A DNA stretch of 64,000 nt, taken from positions 1 to 64,000 of the forward strand of contig NW_019775911.1 in assembly GCF_001039355.2 (NCBI RefSeq), given 5' to 3'. The notes beneath the pieces were generated by a model that saw only the letters and a list, made by a program, of their open reading frames with translations, was not told where the DNA came from and ran no database searches. This document shows, in pieces, positions 35,201 through 48,701 of the stretch (within the stretch, counting starts at the first letter, position 1; each line of letters starts with the position of its first letter). Source of the stretch: Lingula anatina (lineage: Eukaryota > Brachiopoda > Lingulata > Lingulida > Lingulidae). Position numbers and translations under genes: made by a program.

Positions 35201-38200
35201 TTCCTTTCTTCCAACAGTTTATTTTTATCCTGAAGACTTTCAACATCTAAAGAAAGTTTCTGAAAAAAAAGACGAGAGAATAAATCAGCCAACACAAATC
35301 TTTGAAACACTTCACTTTTCATCCTCAATTTAATAACCAGTACAACCTTTTCATAGTAAATTGTAAATACCTGCATAGTTTGTCTCATCATCTTTATTTT
35401 CTGATTAGCTGCATTCAAGTCTGCCTGTAGCTGTTGGTAGCTTTCCTTCTGTTCTTCCAAGGATTTCAGTGCAGTGGCCCGCGATGTGCGCAACATCTGA
35501 ACCTGAAAAATTTCCAGTAGAGACAATTAATTATTTCTCATTCTTAATGCTTCCCTCTGTCTCATGCAGTATGTTTAAAAGTATAAAATTCTTGGTAGTG
35601 AGGCTAATGACAAATCAATAATCATGTATTCTTTATCTATACTGATATGTCTCAGTGCAGTGCCCATGAAATAATGTGACAAGTCAGCTTAAGTCTTGCC
35701 AGTGCCTAAAATGTGTTAAAACATCACAATAAATCAAGTATTTGTAAAAGAATATACATAAATCAACAAATAATTTGAAGCACCACATCTTCCTACAAAA
35801 ATTTTTTTTAATTTAAAAAAAAATTATTTTTTAAAAATAAAAATCAATTAAAACCATCACAGGTCCATAAGATGATTTTTGTCCTGCTGATCATATGAGC
35901 TATACCTGTCTTTGCAGCCCAGTGACCCTGTTTTTCATAGTTGCCAACTGTCTGCTTCCTGTTGCCACCTTGGAGCTGAAGACCTTGATCTTCGGGGCAT
36001 CTTTCAAAGGAGAAGTGGCCGAATCCCTCGTGGTGGGAAGATCATCTACAGGAAAAGAAAATCAAGTGCAATATATTTTCACAATTCAGTGTCAATATAT
36101 GACTTTAAATACTGTTTTGTAACCTCAAGATTGGGACAACAGAATGAAAACAATGGTGATAACCAGAGAGCATGACCCTTACCTGCCACTGCTGTTGTGG
36201 AAACCTCACTATCCTCTTCACCTGAATCGGGTTTCTTGCCTCTCCTTGGTGTCTGAATAGTTATAAGCAATACAAAGATAAAATTAAATTAAACTATATA
36301 CATCTGATTATTTATTCCAGACTGGCAATTTTTGACATAAATTTTGTAGATAAATAAATATTCTTCAAGTTCAATATCTCTCTATCACTATCCTAGATAG
36401 ATATAATTACTTTTTTACGATCTTGAGCAGTCTGCACAATGGCCTGTCCAAGACTATCCTCGTCTGAACTAGAACTCTCAGAATAATTGCTTCCATTGAC
36501 AAAACTGAAAAACAAAAAAAAAATAAAGATAATCTTAAATATTTCCCTATAACTTAAGACATCAAACACTTTGACCAAGACCAGGTGACTCCAATAAAAA
36601 CTGCCTACATTTATATCTTCTAATAACAAAATAACAAAATAACAAAATAAATAAATAAATAAATAAATAAAAACAACAGAGTTCCCCCAATACCTTTCAG
36701 TAGACACACTCTCCCAGCCTTCCTGGTTGAAGTCCTTGAATGCATGCTTCATTTTTTCTATGGATTTGTTTAATGCTTTCTGATACTGAAAGAGAGATGC
36801 AGCTTAGTTATACACATTTAATATGAGTGTGGAACAAGCAAATAGAAATCATTCTTTTTAAATTATTTGTTTAATAATTGTTTCTTGAATTAATATTAAC
36901 TGAATGATAAGTAGACTCTACAGATATTCCAAGTCTACGTATGTACCTGCTTGGCAACTGGACTTGATTTTTGACCTTTTCTACCCTTTGTTGACTTCTT
37001 GGTTGTTGTTATTAGCTTTTCCACTGTTGTTCTAGAAACTTCAACTTTGTCTGCTTGTGCTCTCAGTTCTAGCTGCAACCTGTAAAGACACGAAAAGTGC
37101 AGTGCTATGTGCTATGTCTAATTTTTTCAAAACAAGGTCTGCATATCACACAAACAGCAATAATGGCTCTTTGAAAAGAATGTCACCAATCCTAAAGTGC
37201 TTGAAGAAATCAAACATTGCCATTACAACAAAATTACAAATTAATTTTTAACTTAATTTTTATCTTTTAAATCAATGTATTCTGTCTGTCTCTGACAATA
37301 TTGAGTCATTCACACAGTTTTGCATTAATCATGACCAGTACAGCAGCTATGTTAATGCATTTCACAAACCTGTGAATTGAGGACTGGAGATTAGCAATCT
37401 CTATTCTGCGATCAGATTCACCTTGTTTTAACTGGTTAATCTCTGACTTCAAAGACCTTGATAATAAAGCAAATAGGTAAATATTATGAAATAAAGTTAA
37501 CTTGTAACTTCAAAGACATTGAAAAAAAAAAAATAAAATGATTAGCCAATATCTTGATTTGCTAATTTTTCCTGATAACCATTATGTTTTCCTGTTTTTT
37601 TGTCTCTACATTTCTTCAATTTTAGTAGTCATGTTTCTTAGAGAATCCCTCCTGTCAAGCAAAGAAGTGTGAAAATTTGTGCTAAATTGCAAAATCCAAA
37701 CCTTTTGTCCTCCAGGAGCTGTTCATTTTCATCTTGTAAGTTTGTCAGATCTTTCTCTAGTTGATGAATCTCATTTATTCTTGCACTTAGCTGGAAAAAA
37801 AATGTAACTGAAATGCTAAACCTTCCACAGAGAAAATAATTATGTATCATTCTTCGATCCTTTGGTACGAAGAGAAATCACACACACACACACACACACA
37901 CAAAAAAAAAAAAAAAAGATAAACATACTACCTGCTCTCTGGCCTCCTCTAAGATTTCCTTACTTTCCCTAAGTTCTTCCTTCAAGTCTCGTTTTGGGGT
38001 GCTTGACCTTTCCTTCTCTTTAAGTAGGAATTGCAACTCTGAAAAAAATCCACCTTACAGTCAACAAACTCAGGGTCAACAAATCAAAGATGAAATATTT
38101 ATGATAGCATGTTGAAATTGCTTATACCCCCTTTACACTGGACGGCGTCCTTTCTGCGACCATGAAATTTGGCATCGCTGTGGTCTTAATAAGGAGGCAC

Positions 38201-41200
38201 GAGCATTGATTTGGTATCAGAATGAATGCTCAATGATCGGCCAGTTGTCAGCACGTATAAAGTATTATAATTCTTTAACTCTCAAATGGGGCCGAACTGC
38301 TGGACGCAGAAGGGACGCCGTCCAGTGTAAAGGGGGCTTTACTATGTACTTTTACAGAAACATTGTACTTTCCTCACTAACAGCATTACCAAGTCTAAGC
38401 CAGACATGATCTGATGTCAGCATGATGTGTCAATATTTTAATATCAAGTGGCTTTTATAATGAATCAATGCATTGCTATTAGTCCTCTATTTAGTACCTT
38501 CTTTCTCCTGTTGTAGACATGCTTTTAGTTCATGTATAGTGGCATTGTCCTGACTGGCCTGCACTCTGAGGGTGTCCACTTCTTCTTGAAGATTTATCCT
38601 ATAATACCGAACAGTAACTTTATAATAATTATAGCGGTGAAACACTTCTATTCATGAAAGGGACCAATAAACATACATTGGTTTTATAAACATAATATTA
38701 ATTTTTGGGGGGTAAAAATTGATTTACCTTTCCACAAGTAAGTTTTTGTTTTCTTTTCTTAAAACAGCGACTTCGTTCCACACAGCTTCACTATTTTCCC
38801 TCTGCAGAGATTTGGGATCTGGACGAGTGATTTTCTTGCGTTTTACACTTCTGAAACATCAAATCAAGATTCTGTTGACAACAGCAGATTAAAAATCGGA
38901 AAACACAAGTCTATATACTAAATCATACTTCCTAATCAATTTGAAAATACACACTAGGTGTTTTGAATTATAAAACTGCAAATATTCCAAACATTTTCGA
39001 GGTCTTTATTTTAAGGTTAAATTCTACTACCAATATAATAATCATGATAAACAATAACATTATATCTACACACTCTGAGCTCTGTGAACCATTCTTTATT
39101 CAGGTAGCTTATGTTGAAAAGAATCATCTCCATATATGTTCTGTAGGACTGAAGTCAAAGCAACTGGACGCTGGGACCAATATAGGCAATGACAGCTACA
39201 TGCATGAGGTTATAATTAACTGCATAATATCTTCATACTCCAAATTAAAATATGCCCTAAAGAGATGCTTCATATGAGATAGTTATAACTTGAGTTAAAC
39301 TCAACCTTTTCTGCTCCTCCTCATGTGTCAGCAACTGTTCTTTGACTAGTCTATAGTTCTTCTGTAACATGTGTAGTCTGTCTAATCTCCTGTCATGAGC
39401 AGACCTCACAGTTTCCAACTCCCTGATCTGGTTAAATAGAATATAATACACTTACAGGATAAAAAAATCAATTTTGTCAAACTGTCAGCATATTATAAAT
39501 CAAGCACTGCTAAATATTTACATGAACAAAGAAGTTAACTAGACCACTTACTCAAAATGATTGCTACTCTGATAGATACTAAACAGATCCTATCTGGAAT
39601 TTTCACCAGGAATCTAAGGCTCTATTCCCATAGATTTTAGATCGATCTATCCCCGCGGGGAGTCTCACTAGATTACTTTCAGATAATCCGACTTAAATGT
39701 CCGTCCCGCCTACTACAAGCTGTAAGAGGGTAATTAACTTTCTTGTCCGCCCGGCTGACAGCTATTTAGCGTGAACCCCCAGGGAGTTAGGTCGATCTAA
39801 AGTAGGTCGATCTAATCTATGGAAATGGGGTGTAATGTTCCTCGTGAAAAAAAGCAGGGTACTCAAAATTTTGGTTAGACATTTAGACAAAGTCTTCTTG
39901 ACACTTCTAAAATAGAGAAAATCAACTTCACCTAATTCAGATTTAAAAAGAGCTAACTGGTCAAATACTAAAACAATCCACAATACCTGACATCTTAAAA
40001 TACTTTTTCACCATTTTAAAAAATCATCAACACAAAAATACTTTAAAGCAAATTAACAATATTAACAAAACATATTTACTTTCATTTCTAATTTTCTTTG
40101 TGTTTCCTCCAGTTTCATTTCAGCAATATCCAATTGCTTTTTCAAGTCTTTCATGGTGTTTTTTCTTGGAGACACAGACCTTGACCTTGATGGTGTGGAC
40201 ACCTGGTGGGGACGGCTGCGTATTGGAGAAATGTGAAGATCGTCCAAATCTTTAGGAGCTCTTTCTAACTGTCCAATTATTCTGTAATGAAAATACAATG
40301 CCAAAATTAATGATTTAATTCATCTTTATACAAACCTGCATTATGTGGTTCTAATAGCAACAGTTTTTATGAAACCAGTTCATAAAATGAGGTCCACCTG
40401 TGTTAACATTCAGTATAAGAGTTACTTTAACACACATATATATAACAAAAGAGGGCCTTTATATCAATTCTGTTTCACATACCTGTTTTTTTCTCTTACT
40501 CTTTCCTTTAGTTCTTCAATCTCCTCTTGCTGTCTCTGTAACTCATACTCTGTCTCCGCATCAGGCTCAAATGTTTGGATTTCCTACACAAATACAACAT
40601 CAGTGATACTCAAACATTTTGTTTAAAATAAAAAATTAAATACATAACCCTTAATAAAATGAAAATCATTTCATTTTTTTTTTCTTAACTTGATCAGAGA
40701 TAAGGTATAAATACAACAACCAAGTTTTTGGATAAATCCAGAATGCTCTCATTTCTAAATATTCAGAGTTCTATCAATAAATGAGACTGATTTCACCTTG
40801 TCTTCCCCAAGCAAACTGGCCTGAGCAGCAAAACTCCTGTTGCTAGGAGCAGAAGCTTGTTCCAAATCTTTCTTGAGGTCTGCAATTTCTTCTTCTTTTT
40901 CCAATAGTTGCTAAAACAGCAAAAATCACCATGTAATTAGGGATATAATTAATTTTATGGACAACTCAATTAGAGCATATCATGTGCCTTTCCTACATAC
41001 GAAAAGATAAACCATGGGAGCACATATAAAATTGGTGAAGGATGTGAAAAATAGAAATGTGTTCTCAAAGTAAAATCATGGTATAATATCAAGGTGTATT
41101 GCTTACTTTCTTCAATTCCAGCACCTCCTGCTTGCCCTCTGTCTCTATACCCTGTAGCCTTTTAAAGTCAGCCTCCAGTTCATCATACATCTGGAAACAA

Positions 41201-44200
41201 AACACAGACAACTGTATATCATCAAAATGTCTATTGGTATTTTGTAAATAATAATAAATACAAAATTGATGAAACTTATGTGTATCAAGTTTTCAACAAA
41301 CTATTCTTGATATGACTTCACCAAAAAATTATTCTTCTTAAAAAATATTGGTGACTGGAAAGTCAATTTCAAAGATGTGTGCACACTGTACATTGACAAT
41401 GTATTGTTCTCCTATTACCTTCTTCAAGGTGACAGCCTCCATAGAGTAGGCACTTTCCTGGTTATGAAGCACTGGGAATGAACAATAAGCAGTGGGTGTC
41501 ACAGTGTGTACTGCATATTCACATTCTTTTAAAATGTTTTAATAACAATATCTTTTAAAGTAAAAGTTAAGCAATTTACAGTATATAAATTTATTCTCCA
41601 CTGGCGGAAATAAAACATTCAAGACTGATCAGTAGCTATTATATATAATAGTTCTACATTGCATTTACTTCTCTGTGTATCCTGCTGCAGGGTCTGTAGC
41701 TGCCTTATAAGTTCTGCTTGCTGTGCTGCATGCTCACCACACTGGTTGTGGCTCTCCCACAGTTCTGACAACTCATGCCTGAATACAAATATATACACAA
41801 ATATAAAAAAAAGAAATAAAACAAAATTTTACCTATTTACCCTTGTTTTTTAAATGAAACAAAACTCTAATATAATATATCTTCTATGTGTAAGAGGTTA
41901 TGTTAAGATTTGAGCAACAAAGCATATTTTTTTAAACACCAATTATCACACTGAAATGTGATCTTCCAAATGATTAGGTTTGTTTTATTCAGAAAACTTA
42001 ATAATGAAATTTATGAATCAGAATCCAACTCAGCGAATTTTAATTTCAATCTGCACTACAGTATGTTGACACAAGATGAAAACAGACAAGTTTTTTCAGG
42101 GAAATGGTTCAGGTTGAACCCTAACATTATGATCTGGTATAATATATATGTCCATGAAATCTCAGCTTGTTGAACTGATGAAATTAGGCAGACCATTTAA
42201 CTGATTTACAGATCATTTGGATTATCATAATGATACTCACTTATAAAAATCTAAAAACTTGACAGAAATATTTCAGACATTAACCACAACCTTGTTTTGT
42301 TGGGATTTCAAAAATTTGTGAGTATCAGCATAATGATTCATATGACCTATACATCTTACACATGTAAGTTATCAATTTTAAATGTTTTATGAAAAACAGC
42401 CACAGCCATGAGCTGTAATTTAAAACTTAAATTTTCCTTGCAGCTCATGGCCAATGCTAAGTATCTCCCTACCTAACTGCCTCTAGTTCCTTATTTTTCT
42501 CTTTCACCACTTTACTGTGGTTAAGTGCCTGACCTTCCAACCTATTCAAAGTAGCTTTTAAATCTGAAACCTTTAAAAAAAGGAACTGTAAAGTAAACCA
42601 CCACATAAGTCAATACTTAATTAAAAAGTTTATCAAAACTTAAGAAAGATCTTCATCTGCAATTAAAAGGATAGCATAATTTACGGTTCTAGATGCAACT
42701 GAAACTTACCCAAGTTGATTATGTAACAAATAATTTTCAATCATGGTATGTGCAATATGTATTCAAGTGTATACCTCTTGCACTTGCTTTTCAGAACTTA
42801 AACTTGCATCTTTCAACTGCTTTTCAAGTGCCTGAAATAAATGACAGAGATTGCTTCAGATTTTTTCCTTTACGATTCTTTTCAAGTTTTGACTTAATCT
42901 TTAAAAAGTTTTAAATTCCAAATTTTCTTTTTGTCATTTTCAAATATGACATACTGGTGAGTTACCTTAATTTTGTCTTCCTGGTTTACTTTGACAGCAA
43001 TAGCATCAGCTTTATCTCCTTTCACAGTCAGTAGTTCCATGCGGAGTTTAGACACTTGATCAGCCAGTTCTAGCAATGCAAAAACATATCAAAGATATTA
43101 CTCATCTACAACTACCATTTCACCCTCTCTCTATCTCCCTTCAAGTACAATGTCAGTGAAATGGCTATACAGCATTTAAAAATATTTCTTATAATGAAAT
43201 TATGAAATCAAAACCAGAAATATATCTGCTAGTCATCCTTTATTCTGTCCACATAAAAACATACACCATAAGGAATTCACAAGTATGCACGCACACATGC
43301 ACACACCTTGTTTCTCTTCCTTCAACTGCTGAAGTCTACTCTGATATGAGCTGTCTCTCTCCACATCTCTCTTCTCCTTTGTCTGCAGCTTGTCTTCAAG
43401 TAGAGAAGTCCTACTAGTCAGAACAGTTTTGTCCTTCTCCAGATTATCCAGTTCATTTTGTAGCTCAACTTTCCTGAAATAGTAATAAAATAGTAATGAA
43501 AACAAATGTATGAAGAATATCATCACATCACTTTCCAAACTTCTGAAAAAATTCCACAGGGATTCCACTTTGAATATTTAAAATAAATCATACTTTATCA
43601 CACAATAAAAAAATTCCTATCATTACGTACTTCAGTTATATAAGGAGGTGAAAAGACAATTATATTTTATTTTAACATCGATAATGCCCTACTGTCAACT
43701 ATGAAAAAAAAGTGAAATATTACAATAGAATAAATAACTTCCTTTATCTTATGCTGAAACTTGTGAAGTAAAAAAAAAATGCAAAATTTTGGCAAACGAG
43801 GCTGATGTGGCCCACTGATTGTCTCTTCTGTATGCATGACTTAAACCAAGATCAAAGACAGTGTAATTTGCAAGGTGTTAATTCCATCACTGAGCAGACT
43901 TTGTAGCACTCCAGTCATGTTCCTGCATGCTTGACTTGACAGACATTTCCACTGAGAGGCCACTTGGACTCGACACAACATTTATCTTTAGAAAAAAAAA
44001 TTGATAATTATCTTAAAACAACTTTTGGCCAGAGCAGGGGTTCTGACACATCTGGGGTTAGTCTAGCAAAATGCTTGCTGATCTGGAAGATAGTGGAGTA
44101 GTAGTAAGTGAATCAGAAGACACCAGTGCCAGAGACCAATACTACGTCAGTGATGACTGCCAAAATGTGTACGAGGAAAAATGTCTTTTCAAAAGATGGT

Positions 44201-47200
44201 AATTTTGTCCTTGTGTACCCAATTTGTTATTTCATTTACTTCAAAATGAATAAATTATGAAAATGTTTATGCTCATGGTATATTACATTCTAATTTTAAA
44301 AGTGGGTCAGCCATATTTGATCTGTTAGTCTGTAGGTCAACTTGTTCTGAATGTGGCCTTTCAGCCTGTGTTTTATTGGATCTGACCCATGACCTGGACA
44401 GGTCACTGATCTGGTCCTGATCAGTCCTTCCTATTCACCCAATATTACCTCTGCAACATGGCATTCAACTCCTGTCCCTGGGTGACCACTGTCCCCTCCA
44501 GCTGACGAATCTTGGTGTCCTTGACCTGAAGGATCTCTAATACTTTACGGTCTTTAATCTCTGCCTTTTCTTTCTCCCTATAATGAAAACCTATCATATA
44601 AAATATATGGCAAAAATTTTCATCGGTTGTGTTATGCATGTAAATTGCAATAATAAACAGTTCAATCAACAGTTATTACCACTCCAATATACAAGTGTTC
44701 AATGAGACTCCTTCATCAGGGCAATATCAGGTGACATAGTAGCCTCTACTTAAAAGGTGCAATCAACCCCTCCCCCCCTTCTACCCTACTTCTGTAGAAA
44801 GGGCAAATCAAGGCCAGGGAGAGAAACTCCTCCATCATTTAGTTGCATCTTGCTGCAATCAACTCTATTAAACAAAAGGTGGAACACCAAGAAAACTCTA
44901 AAACAAAATAGTAAAGAACAACCACACATTTTGTTGTAATGTTGGATGTGCTTTCTATAACCATTAACCACTATTCACTAAAAAAAGATGCATGCAAATC
45001 CCTCTCATTGCACTTTCAATGATGATGCATTAATCAATTAATATTAACTGAGTGCATTAATAAATTTATCTGAATGTAATTTTTTCCATTCTTCTATTAC
45101 ATCCATATAGTTATTCATTTTAGTAATTTTTTGTATCCAATGATCATGATCTTTAAGATTTTAAAATGGGACTTTTCTACGAACACACACATATATTTAT
45201 ATATAATATTGACAGTTTTGCTACAATTTATGTGCAATTTGAAGGGCAATAAAAATAAATGGGGTGTTCTCTCAAGCACAACTATCAACTGACTTTGTCA
45301 CACAATGATATTACATCCATGTGTGTGCAGCAATGTTTTCAATCAAACACCATCAACCCCCTCCCAACCACTTCTGACATATGAGTCATAACTATCTTGA
45401 AAGTGTGAAATCCCCAAATGCACATACACACCCTCACCTCTGTCCAATCTCAACTGTAAAAGTACACTTTAAAATACGAGGACAATGCATCAAATGTCAC
45501 TGGGTACCAAGTAACAAAAATACAATTATGACTCTCCCTAGAAATGTCATGGAAAAAACAACAACATGCAATAAGGACATTTCCCTCCCAGTATGTGTAC
45601 AAAGGGGTGACTGGAACTGGAAAGGACACATGTCACATGCGATCTCCGTTTTAACTCATAAAATGTGAATTACCAGCAGCATAGGACAATTATGACTTCA
45701 CCTGTTAAGGTGCAAAAAGAACAGTAATTAATTCATTTCTTGATGGAAAAATCTATTGATCAGTCTTGGGTGAACCCTGTGTCTGTATTCCCGGTGGCTC
45801 CAGTGCACTGTGACGGTGTACCCCGGTGACATGCAATGCTGCAATTGGGGAAATCACAACTCAGGAACACTAGACTAGAGGAGATAGTTCAGCAAGGACA
45901 ATATGACATGTACCACACAAAGAATGAGGTCCATGACTGATCTGGGCGGAAGAACCAACATCTTCTGTGACATTTTTTCCCTTTAATTCAAGTCCTGCAG
46001 TTCAGTTTGAACTGGGCGGAAGTTCCTACTTCTTCTGTGACAATTTTTCTTTTAATTAAAGTTGTTCAGTTCAGTGAGGCAGGAAACACAGTGGAAAGAA
46101 CAGATAAATCAATGTATGACTAGGGATAGTTAAGAGTATTTGACACTTTTTAATACATGTGTAACAAAGACCAAAAAAAAAATGATTAATATAAAATGCT
46201 TAATAATTTTATCTAGAAAAGTTAATCCACATACTTCTTATATTACACAGCTTATATTTCCAAACTCAAACAAAAACTATCATATAAGGTGTGGCAGTCC
46301 ATTTCCTAAATATCAAAAAGAAAAAAAAATGTGAATCACCTTCCAAATTTATTGGAAAAAGATCATACACAAAGGACATGGATAATCATTCAATTTCACT
46401 GAATTACTGAATTTTTAAATATATCATCTTTTGTAGAACAACACTGGCAGTGCATTAAGATTAGGCCTTTTACACTTCATGTGGTACAATTTTCAGTGCT
46501 GCCCCTGTTTGAGAGCTTGGAAACCTAATATCTAAACGAAGCCCCTGAACTTGACACAGCCAGGTAACTCCATGTGAAAATGACCTTAGTTTAGTACCTA
46601 TGGTACATCATTCACAAAATCCTGAAAGAGAAGTGACCACCATCAGCCCCCCCCCCCCCCCACCCCCTGCTGTTTTACAGGCACTGAGTTGCATTCAAAC
46701 AGTCTTAGGCACATTCCACTCTGTAATCTGGCAGTCTGACGAAGTAAAATAGTGTAGGTCTGAATGCAGCTACTAACTCACCTCTGTACAACCATGCTGA
46801 CAGCCTGAGTGATATCTGGATTGGCAACCTGGAGACGCTTCCACAGGGACCACACAAATTCTTTATCTCCCTGCAATACAATAAGAACCTGGACTTAGGG
46901 CTTATTCCCCAAGAAACTATTGGTCCATGTATATCAAACCAACTCTGTGGGGAATCTCGCTGAATGCAATCAGATCAGCAGATTAACACCCCTCCTCCTG
47001 GCATTGAGTTCAATTATTATATAATAGTGCCTTACCTGACACTGTGCAAGCTCATCTGCCAGGGCATCATTTTCAGCTCTAAGCCTCACAATCTCAGCAT
47101 CTGAAATGAAAAGGATGTATAAACATCAGCTGTGCCCAAAATTACAATCATGGTCACTATCATGTCTGTGACTTGAACGTCCTAATCAAAATGATTAAGG

Positions 47201-47638
47201 TAACTGTCAAATCACATAATCATTTTGAAATTGAAACAACTGGCATATGTATTTAATCTTTTTATCTAGAGGAAACTCTATGACAAGACTGTCACAGGTA
47301 TGATTGTATGTTAGGTGAGCACAGTTGAAATGCAATATAAGTTTGAGAACTTGAAGATAAGTCAACATCAAAGTCAGTCACTGGAGTCTTGTAGTGTTGA
47401 GCTGGGGGAAGATAGGCACCAGTGCAGCTGTGAAAAAAACATTATATTGAATACCTCAGTCTTTTCATTTGAAATTTGAGACTCTCAGACATCAATGTAT
47501 TGATCAATCCTCAACAAAATACAAGAGTGTACTGTATACCCCAGGGTATGTGACATATAAGAAAGTGTTTATGCAAATACAATTGTAGTCCTAATTGTCT
47601 TTAAGTTCAAAATTACCTTTCTCACGCTGAAGTTCCAT
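32279..47638 (-). CDS. CNTLN: Centlein, 35 coding exons, 1238 aa
   Basis: Centlein is a long coiled-coil protein that links C-Nap1 and Cep68 at the proximal ends of centrioles and helps keep centrosomes together. Coding exons, 5' to 3': 47638-47617, 47100-47036, 46870-46782, 44577-44449, 43473-43307, 43069-42966, 42831-42775, 42570-42473, 41778-41669, 41471-41419, 41190-41107, 40910-40797, 40583-40483, 40281-40080, 39427-39306, 38850-38728, 38598-38498, 38038-37932, 37790-37702, 37456-37370, 37079-36947, 36785-36694, 36504-36411, 36252-36183, 36045-35906, 35502-35371, 35259-35134, 34527-34430, 34252-34144, 33959-33900, 33560-33465, 33276-33091, 32898-32704, 32544-32470, 32365-32279; total 3717 nt. 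Signature matches to human: KEFVWSLWKRLQV, DRKVLEILQVKD, HAAQQAELIRQLQ, LHMLQKNYRLVKEQL, AVWNEVAVLRKEN and ILNISQSELEDL. Nearly all of it is heptad-like. Human is 1405 residues, with a longer N-terminus. Confidence 0.95.
37879..37917. repeat. (CA)n plus poly-A
   Basis: A simple repeat in a CNTLN intron just upstream, in the transcribed sense, of the 37790-37702 exon. Confidence 0.9.
38125..38338. mobile_element. Harbinger-like MITE, copy 1 (214 bp)
   Basis: The ends are inverted repeats: CCCCCTTTACACTGGACGG on the left and CCGTCCAGTGTAAAGGGGG on the right. Outside them lies TTA on both sides (38122-38124 and 38339-38341), the three-base TWA-type target duplication expected of PIF/Harbinger. 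The same element lies at 55081-55303 in the opposite orientation. There is no transposase; it sits inside a CNTLN intron. Confidence 0.85.
39617..39834. mobile_element. MITE, family C, copy 1
   Basis: Inverted ends: CCCATAGATTTTAGATCGATC on the left and CGATCTAATCTATGGAAATGGGG on the right (shared core of about 20 bases). The body is shared with 53251-53477, including GGGGAGTCTCACTAGATTACT, GGGTAATTAACT and AACCCCCAGGGAGTTAGGTC. It lies in a CNTLN intron. The target duplication of this copy is unclear. Confidence 0.75.
44294..44385. mobile_element. Partial relative of the fold-back element at 1130-1465
   Basis: TTTTAAAAGTGGGTCAGCCATATTTGAT and the following TTGTTCTGAATG...TGTGTTTTATT resemble the right arm and right flank of the element in INPP5A. 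Only one arm is seen. It lies in the long CNTLN intron between the 46782 and 44577 exons. Confidence 0.5.
45942..46075. repeat. Two-unit tandem repeat, about 70 bp period
   Basis: Units at 45942-46006 and 46012-46075 share CTGGGCGGAAG, CTTCTGTGACA, TTTAATT and GTTCAGT. They lie in a CNTLN intron with no coding sense. Confidence 0.7.
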
Positions 47639-48500
47639 GATTCTGGATATCTTTCTTTAAATCAATTGGGACACTTGGTTTAACCTGCAATAAATATTAT
47701 GTTCGAATGTATACATATATTCCCTTAAAAGAAATTATATACATGTGTGTTTATGCAAATCATTAAATTTACACAACATAGTGACTGGCAAGTTGTTCAT
47801 CTGCACCGTTGACCCACCATATATGTATGATGGGTCCAAGTCTTCACTGAATAAGAGAAAAATGTTGATCACTAGCTAAGCAGCATATAACATTTCAATA
47901 AATACCAATGTTCAGAGTAGCCAAAAGATATACTGGCTTTGTTTAGTTCTTATTCATGGATATTAGTCTTGAAGTCAATAGCATGGGACAACAGAAAGTG
48001 ACAGAAACCTAATCCTTGTTTAAGACGTACTGTACATATGCAGAACTAGTGCTTGCAGTTGATGTAATCTTGGACATAACGTTATTATGTCCAAGATGTA
48101 ATTTTTCAAAATTATTACAACTTATTTAAATGGTTTTCTACTACCTATTTTCGCTTGGTTACTGTTTATTTGTTTAAGAAACTGCAGACATTCAATTAAG
48201 ATTATTTGGTTTGGCCTTATATCTAATGTGAAGTATTAACATAATATCTTTTTGTTGGTTTGAAGTTCGATCATTACACCAGTTGTAGGTCAACTTTTTA
48301 GTTCTACAGGGATTACTGTCTGAAGAGTGGAAAGAGTGAGATTGTGAAATTTATCTATTAAGCTTAGGTAATAAGAGGGATAAAACATTAATCTACAAGT
48401 ATAATGCGAAATGTATCAATGCATAATACGACTAAACACTAAAACTCTTACCGCCCATAGCGTGTATGTTTTGAAAGCGTGTTTACACTTCTGTGATTTT
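47639..48500 (-). promoter_or_regulatory. CNTLN 5' UTR, with a non-coding first exon ending at 48452 and a three-codon uORF
   Basis: The exon holding the ATG starts at 47684 (acceptor TTATTGCAG). A TAA lies in frame upstream of the ATG, so translation should start at MELQREK. Near 48452 a donor (GGGCG|GTAAGAG) gives a likely first exon. It contains ATGGGCG; spliced to GTTAAACC it reads ATG GGC GGT TAA, a minimal upstream ORF. The transcription start is not determined. Confidence 0.5.
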
Positions 48501-48701
48501 CAAATCAGCCTCTTTTAGACATAAAGCGGTACTAGTTGTCGTAAGATCTAACATCAAAATACCAATACAGGTAAGATATGAAAAAAATAGATGTTAAATA
48601 TGGCTTCTTTGCAGATAACAATTTTTACTTATGTATGTACCTATAAAACTTTATGATTAAATATTTCGTAAAAATCGTACCCATTTACGCCAATAACAAG
48701 G

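Noticed and set aside
40345-40626. 93-codon plus-strand ORF
   Set aside because: Antisense to two CNTLN exons.
43790-44230. Exon-like, less AT-rich stretch in the long CNTLN intron
   Set aside because: No open frame in phase with the flanking exons, which already join in phase without it.
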